A stretch of 64,000 nt of DNA. Source: Bdellovibrionales bacterium (lineage in GTDB: Bacteria > Bdellovibrionota > Bdellovibrionia > Bdellovibrionales > JAGQZY01). The notes under the pieces were generated by a model. It was not told the origin of the DNA, ran no database searches, and saw nothing but the letters and a program-made list of their open reading frames with translations. The position numbers were made by a program, and so were the translations under genes. The stretch is from NCBI GenBank assembly GCA_019750295.1, contig JAIEOS010000020.1, forward strand, positions 55,997-119,996, in the 5' to 3' direction. Below are positions 60,767 to 64,000 of this stretch, in pieces (the first letter of the stretch is position 1; every line of letters begins with the position of its first letter).

Positions 60767-62358
60767 ATGGAATACCCCGCCGAAAACGGCGAACCAAAAA
60801 TCACGTCGGGATTTTCTTTTTCTAACCACCGAAGATCCCACTCGTTAGCGACAAGCACAACCGGGGCATCATTGAGATCGCGATAGACCGTGGCTCCATT
60901 GACCGCCGTCACCGGTTTGTCGGCCGCATCTCTCGGCCATCGTGCCACGGTGTAAGGCAACCGCTGAAGCTTGGTCTCAAGTCCATACTCATCTTCTAAG
61001 CGGAACTGCAGCACTTCAAATTGAAGCTCCCCGACCACTCCCACAATCGCGTCTTGCATGCCGATGACGGGATCGACAAAAAGTTGAATGGCTCCCTCTT
61101 CGGAAAGTTCTTTTAAACCCTTCTGAAGTTTTTGCCGCTTCATGGAATCGGGTACTGAGAGTTTAGTGAAAAGCTCCGGCGAGAATTTAGGAATGTCATG
61201 AAAACTCAGTTTTTTTCCATCGGTGACGGTGTCGCCAATTTGAAAGTATCCCGAATCATTCACTCCGATGATGTCACCCGCGTAGGCCTCGTCCACCGTT
61301 TCGCGATCTTGGGCGGTAAATTGGTTAGAGTGAGACAACCGCAGCTCGCGATTTAAACGTTGATGCTGGACCTTCATTCCGCGCGTAAACGCCCCTGAGC
61401 ACAATCGTAGAAACGCCACGCGATCCCGGTGACGACGATCCATGTTCGCTTGGATTTTAAAAACAAAGGCCGAAAAGTAATTGTCATAGGGATCAACGAT
61501 GGCGCCATCTTTGGTGGTGTGCTCGCCAGGACCCGGCGCCCATTTGGTGAAGTAATCTAAAAACAAATCGACGCCGAAGTTGGCCTTCGCACTCCCAAAA
61601 AACGCTGGAGACAGTTCGCCGGCGAGAAATGCCTTCTCATCAAACTCATCATTGTCGGCATCGATGAGTTCGATCTCTTCAAGGACGCTAGCGACGATAT
61701 CGCGATGAAGCCAGGTGGCCCAGCGAGGATCCTTTAAGGAATCCACATCGACCACTTCCCACTCCATATTTTTCTCGGCCTCTTTGTTGTAGAGATAGAC
61801 TTTTTTCTGGAAGCGGTCGTAGACGCCTTTAAATAGATCGCCAACGCCCAAAGGCCAGTTCACAGGAAAGCACTTCGTCTTTAAAGTGGTTTCTATCTCG
61901 TCAATAAGTTCAAGTGGTGCTTTACCTTCGCGATCGCACTTATTGATAAATGTGAAGATCGGAATTTTACGGTAATTACAAACTTCGTAGAGCTTTTTGG
62001 TTCGCTCTTCCACGCCCTTCGCCACGTCAATCAGCATGAGAGCGGTATCGGCCGCAACAAGGGTGCGGTAGGTGTCTTCGGAGAAGTCTTTGTGCCCGGG
62101 CGTATCGAGGAGATTAATTTTAAGTCCGTTGTAATCGAAATTAATCACCGACGAGGTGATCGAAATCCCCCGCTGCTGCTCCATCGTCATCCAGTCGGAA
62201 GTGGCGGCTTTGGTCCCCGATTTTCCTTTGACCTCGCCCGTTTCGCGAATCACACCCCCGTGATAGATCAACTTCTCGGTGATTGTGGTTTTCCCCGCAT
62301 CCGGGTGCGAAATAATTGCAAAAGTGCGACGAATTTTAATGTGTTCTGCGATAGACAT
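60763..62358 (-). CDS. prfC: Peptide chain release factor 3
   Basis: The 531-residue translational GTPase has G1 in AIISHPDAGKTTITEKL, G3 in LLDTPGHKDFSEDTYR and G4 in FINKCDREG, and the RF3 sequence pattern GEVKGKSGTKAATSDWM. RF3 recycles RF1 and RF2 from the ribosome after termination. Length and the C-terminal region (LQRLPYTVARWPRD) distinguish it from EF-G. Convergent with the secreted protein gene. Confidence 0.96.
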   Translation of the reverse strand: MSIAEHIKIRRTFAIISHPDAGKTTITEKLIYHGGVIRETGEVKGKSGTKAATSDWMTMEQQRGISITSSVINFDYNGLKINLLDTPGHKDFSEDTYRTLVAADTALMLIDVAKGVEERTKKLYEVCNYRKIPIFTFINKCDREGKAPLELIDEIETTLKTKCFPVNWPLGVGDLFKGVYDRFQKKVYLYNKEAEKNMEWEVVDVDSLKDPRWATWLHRDIVASVLEEIELIDADNDEFDEKAFLAGELSPAFFGSAKANFGVDLFLDYFTKWAPGPGEHTTKDGAIVDPYDNYFSAFVFKIQANMDRRHRDRVAFLRLCSGAFTRGMKVQHQRLNRELRLSHSNQFTAQDRETVDEAYAGDIIGVNDSGYFQIGDTVTDGKKLSFHDIPKFSPELFTKLSVPDSMKRQKLQKGLKELSEEGAIQLFVDPVIGMQDAIVGVVGELQFEVLQFRLEDEYGLETKLQRLPYTVARWPRDAADKPVTAVNGATVYRDLNDAPVVLVANEWDLRWLEKENPDVIFGSPFSAGYSI

Positions 62359-62427
62359 GAACCTTGTAATTAACAGCAGTTTCCCATCTAGACAATCACC
62401 GAAATTAGAATTAAATCTGGCTATTCC

Positions 62428-63366
62428 ATGCGCAAATATACCGTAAAAACGTTTTATGCCTTTTCCCCTGTTTCCAACGAGGACGTCCCTCTGGCCAGTG
62501 CCGATCTGACAAAACTTGCAGAAGAACTTGAAGTTTTGGGCCTGATGATTATGGGAAAAGAAGGGGTCAACACGACTTTGGCGAGTTTAAACGCCGAAGC
62601 CCTTGATCAGTTTATTAGCGCCACCATCCGCCGCCTGAGTCTGAGAGACGCCTCGGTGATTAAAACCAGTTACAGCGAACGCCGCCCCTTTAAGCGCTTT
62701 GATATTAAGATTCGCTCGGAGATTGTCACTTTAGGCAACGAGCAGATCGTCCCCGAACAACGCCACCACAAACACATTAGCCCCGAAGAATGGCACCAGA
62801 TGATGCTCAACGAAGACGTGGTCGTGCTCGACACTCGTAATGACTACGAGGTGAAGATCGGAAAATTTAAAGACGCTCTCGATCTCGGCATCAAAGAGTT
62901 TCGCGATCTCCCCGAAAAGTTAAAGTCTCTCGATACCGATCGCGAAAAACCGCATTTAATTTATTGCACCGGAGGCATCCGCTGCGAAAAGGCCATCTAC
63001 GAACTCGAAAACCAGGGCTTTAAAAACGTCTACCAGCTCGACGGTGGAATTTTAAATTACATGGAAAAATTCCCGAACCAACTCTTCGAGGGCGAATGCT
63101 TCGTGTTCGATGCCCGAGTGGCGCTCGATCAAAAGCTCGAGCCGTCGCAAACGTATTCCTTGTGCCCCCATTGCGGAGACACCGCCACTTTGGAGATCGA
63201 GTGCTTAAAATGCGATCATAAATCGAAGCTTTGCGACAAGTGCAATGAGTTAGCAGGGCAAGAGGAAACCAAATCCTATAAAACGTGCTCAAAAAACTGT
63301 AAGTACCATTATGAGCTCAATCCCCACCGCAAGGGCCCGCATCAGCGACAATATTACACACGCTAA
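62428..63366 (+). CDS. trhO: tRNA uridine(34) hydroxylase, rhodanese-like
   Basis: The 312-residue protein (formerly YceA) has an N-terminal acylphosphatase-like domain (VKTFYAFSPVSNEDVPLAS), a rhodanese domain with the active-site Cys in LIYCTGGIRCEKA, and a C-terminal Cys-rich segment (LCPHCGD, CLKCDH, LCDKCN). It makes 5-hydroxyuridine at position 34 of tRNAs, the precursor of cmo5U and mo5U. The gene is upstream of tRNA-fMet by 103 bases. Confidence 0.92.
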   Translation: MRKYTVKTFYAFSPVSNEDVPLASADLTKLAEELEVLGLMIMGKEGVNTTLASLNAEALDQFISATIRRLSLRDASVIKTSYSERRPFKRFDIKIRSEIVTLGNEQIVPEQRHHKHISPEEWHQMMLNEDVVVLDTRNDYEVKIGKFKDALDLGIKEFRDLPEKLKSLDTDREKPHLIYCTGGIRCEKAIYELENQGFKNVYQLDGGILNYMEKFPNQLFEGECFVFDARVALDQKLEPSQTYSLCPHCGDTATLEIECLKCDHKSKLCDKCNELAGQEETKSYKTCSKNCKYHYELNPHRKGPHQRQYYTR

Positions 63367-63401
63367 CCGCGTTATTTCCGCGAAATATCTACACCAGACC
63401 A

Positions 63402-63430
63402 TTGCCCTCCCCGCACAAAAGCGCTATAAA
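63402..63430 (+). promoter_or_regulatory. Sigma-70-like promoter of tRNA-fMet
   Basis: TTGCCC at 63402-63407 and TATAAA at 63425-63430 are separated by exactly 17 bases. Transcription would begin near 63437, about 33 bases upstream of the mature tRNA. Confidence 0.65.
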
Positions 63431-63469
63431 TACGACTTCCTTATTTACCAAAACGGTAAAAATCCCTGT

Positions 63470-63561
<92 letters not shown>

Positions 63562-63716
63562 AAGCGTAAAGCAAAACAACAAGTTAGCTGTCGCTGGCAA
63601 GATTCAAAAAACCTACATTAAATTTTAACTTCGGACCAATTTCGGGCGCATACTGCAGTTTTTTATACATTTAACTGCAGCCCACAAACACCTTCTCAGC
63701 CTTTAGAAAAGACTCT

Positions 63717-64000
63717 ATGGCTAAGATTGAATGTCATTATGGAAACTTTAGAGTTCGCTGGACTGATGAAAATGGAATCAGAAACAGCCGTACTTTCGAT
63801 ACAAGGCTTGATGCCGACTATTTTATCTCAAGAGAAACTTTAAGAGTTAAGGAAGCCAAAAAAGGACTCTCCCCGACTCTCATGCTCAATAAAACTTTTG
63901 AGGACCTTATTGATTACTGGATCAAGCACAGAAGCAGCCAAAAAAGAAACCCAAAGGATGATCTCTCAATCATCAACTGCCATCTCAGGCCCTATTTCGG
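63717..64000 (+). CDS. Phage-type tyrosine integrase, 3' end outside window
   Basis: An open frame from ATG 63717 runs off the right edge. The first 90 or so residues have the pattern of an integrase N-terminal arm-binding domain (NFRVRWTDENGIRNSRTFDT, LDADYFISRETL) and the start of the SAM-like core-binding domain (LNKTFEDLIDYWIKHRSSQK, IINCHLRPYF). The catalytic domain lies beyond the window. Placed in the same orientation as, and just 3' of, tRNA-fMet, it probably belongs to an integrated genomic island or prophage. It is more AT-rich than the preceding genes. Confidence 0.75.
   Translation, partial: MAKIECHYGNFRVRWTDENGIRNSRTFDTRLDADYFISRETLRVKEAKKGLSPTLMLNKTFEDLIDYWIKHRSSQKRNPKDDLSIINCHLRPYF

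Overview
The window is a compact bacterial chromosome segment of moderate GC content. Genes are short-spaced on both strands, with many 1-4 base stop/start overlaps, many secreted and lipoprotein genes, and a type II fatty-acid synthesis cluster running rpmF-fabH-fabD-fabG-acpP-fabF-rpiB-glyA. Together with KaiC-like signalling, many small secreted proteins of unknown function and many solitary regulators, this fits best with a Bdellovibrionota (Bdellovibrio-like) genome. That placement is an inference from gene content and style, because no taxonomic marker such as rRNA is present.

Layout. 1-11 kb: the end of an ATP-grasp gene, small secreted proteins, a reduced PqiA/PqiB pair, a solitary parvulin with a response regulator, an MscS channel, an outer-membrane barrel candidate and a membrane-anchored HTH protein paired with a nucleosidase-like gene. 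11.4-19 kb: a solitary tyrosine recombinase catalytic domain, rpmF (too short for most gene callers), the fatty-acid cluster, rpiB, glyA and an M23 lipoprotein. 19-29 kb: a cytochrome c-type protein, an HTTM membrane protein, an RluA-type pseudouridine synthase, and a KaiC-like ATPase overlapping a hybrid histidine kinase. 29-36 kb: tRNA-Val, an Hpt protein, lipB carrying a perfect 29-bp palindrome in its 3' end, an M14 peptidase/hydrolase pair, mutM and sohB.

36-53.5 kb is a surface-polysaccharide locus: FkbM-type and SAM methyltransferases, a Wzc-like tyrosine kinase/co-polymerase, an SLBB export protein, a flippase and six GT4-type glycosyltransferases. Embedded in it (44.9-48.8 kb) is what looks like a peptide-maturation system: an HprK-like kinase, a PqqD-like peptide-binding protein, a radical SAM/SPASM enzyme and an S26-type peptidase in one tight operon, a nucleotidyltransferase convergent with it, and a divergent 55-codon gene (48615-48782). 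The peptide has a basic YxxP-type leader and a Cys/Gly-rich C-terminal part, as expected of a RiPP precursor. This is the most interesting system in the window.

53.6-64 kb: a secreted endonuclease I, a predicted periplasmic acyl-carrier-like protein that lacks the phosphopantetheine serine, a DsbA-like lipoprotein, pfkA, an ABC-2 transporter, prfC and trhO, then an initiator tRNA-fMet with a clear promoter. Just after it a phage-type integrase begins and runs off the end of the window, suggesting that the window stops just inside an integrated element.
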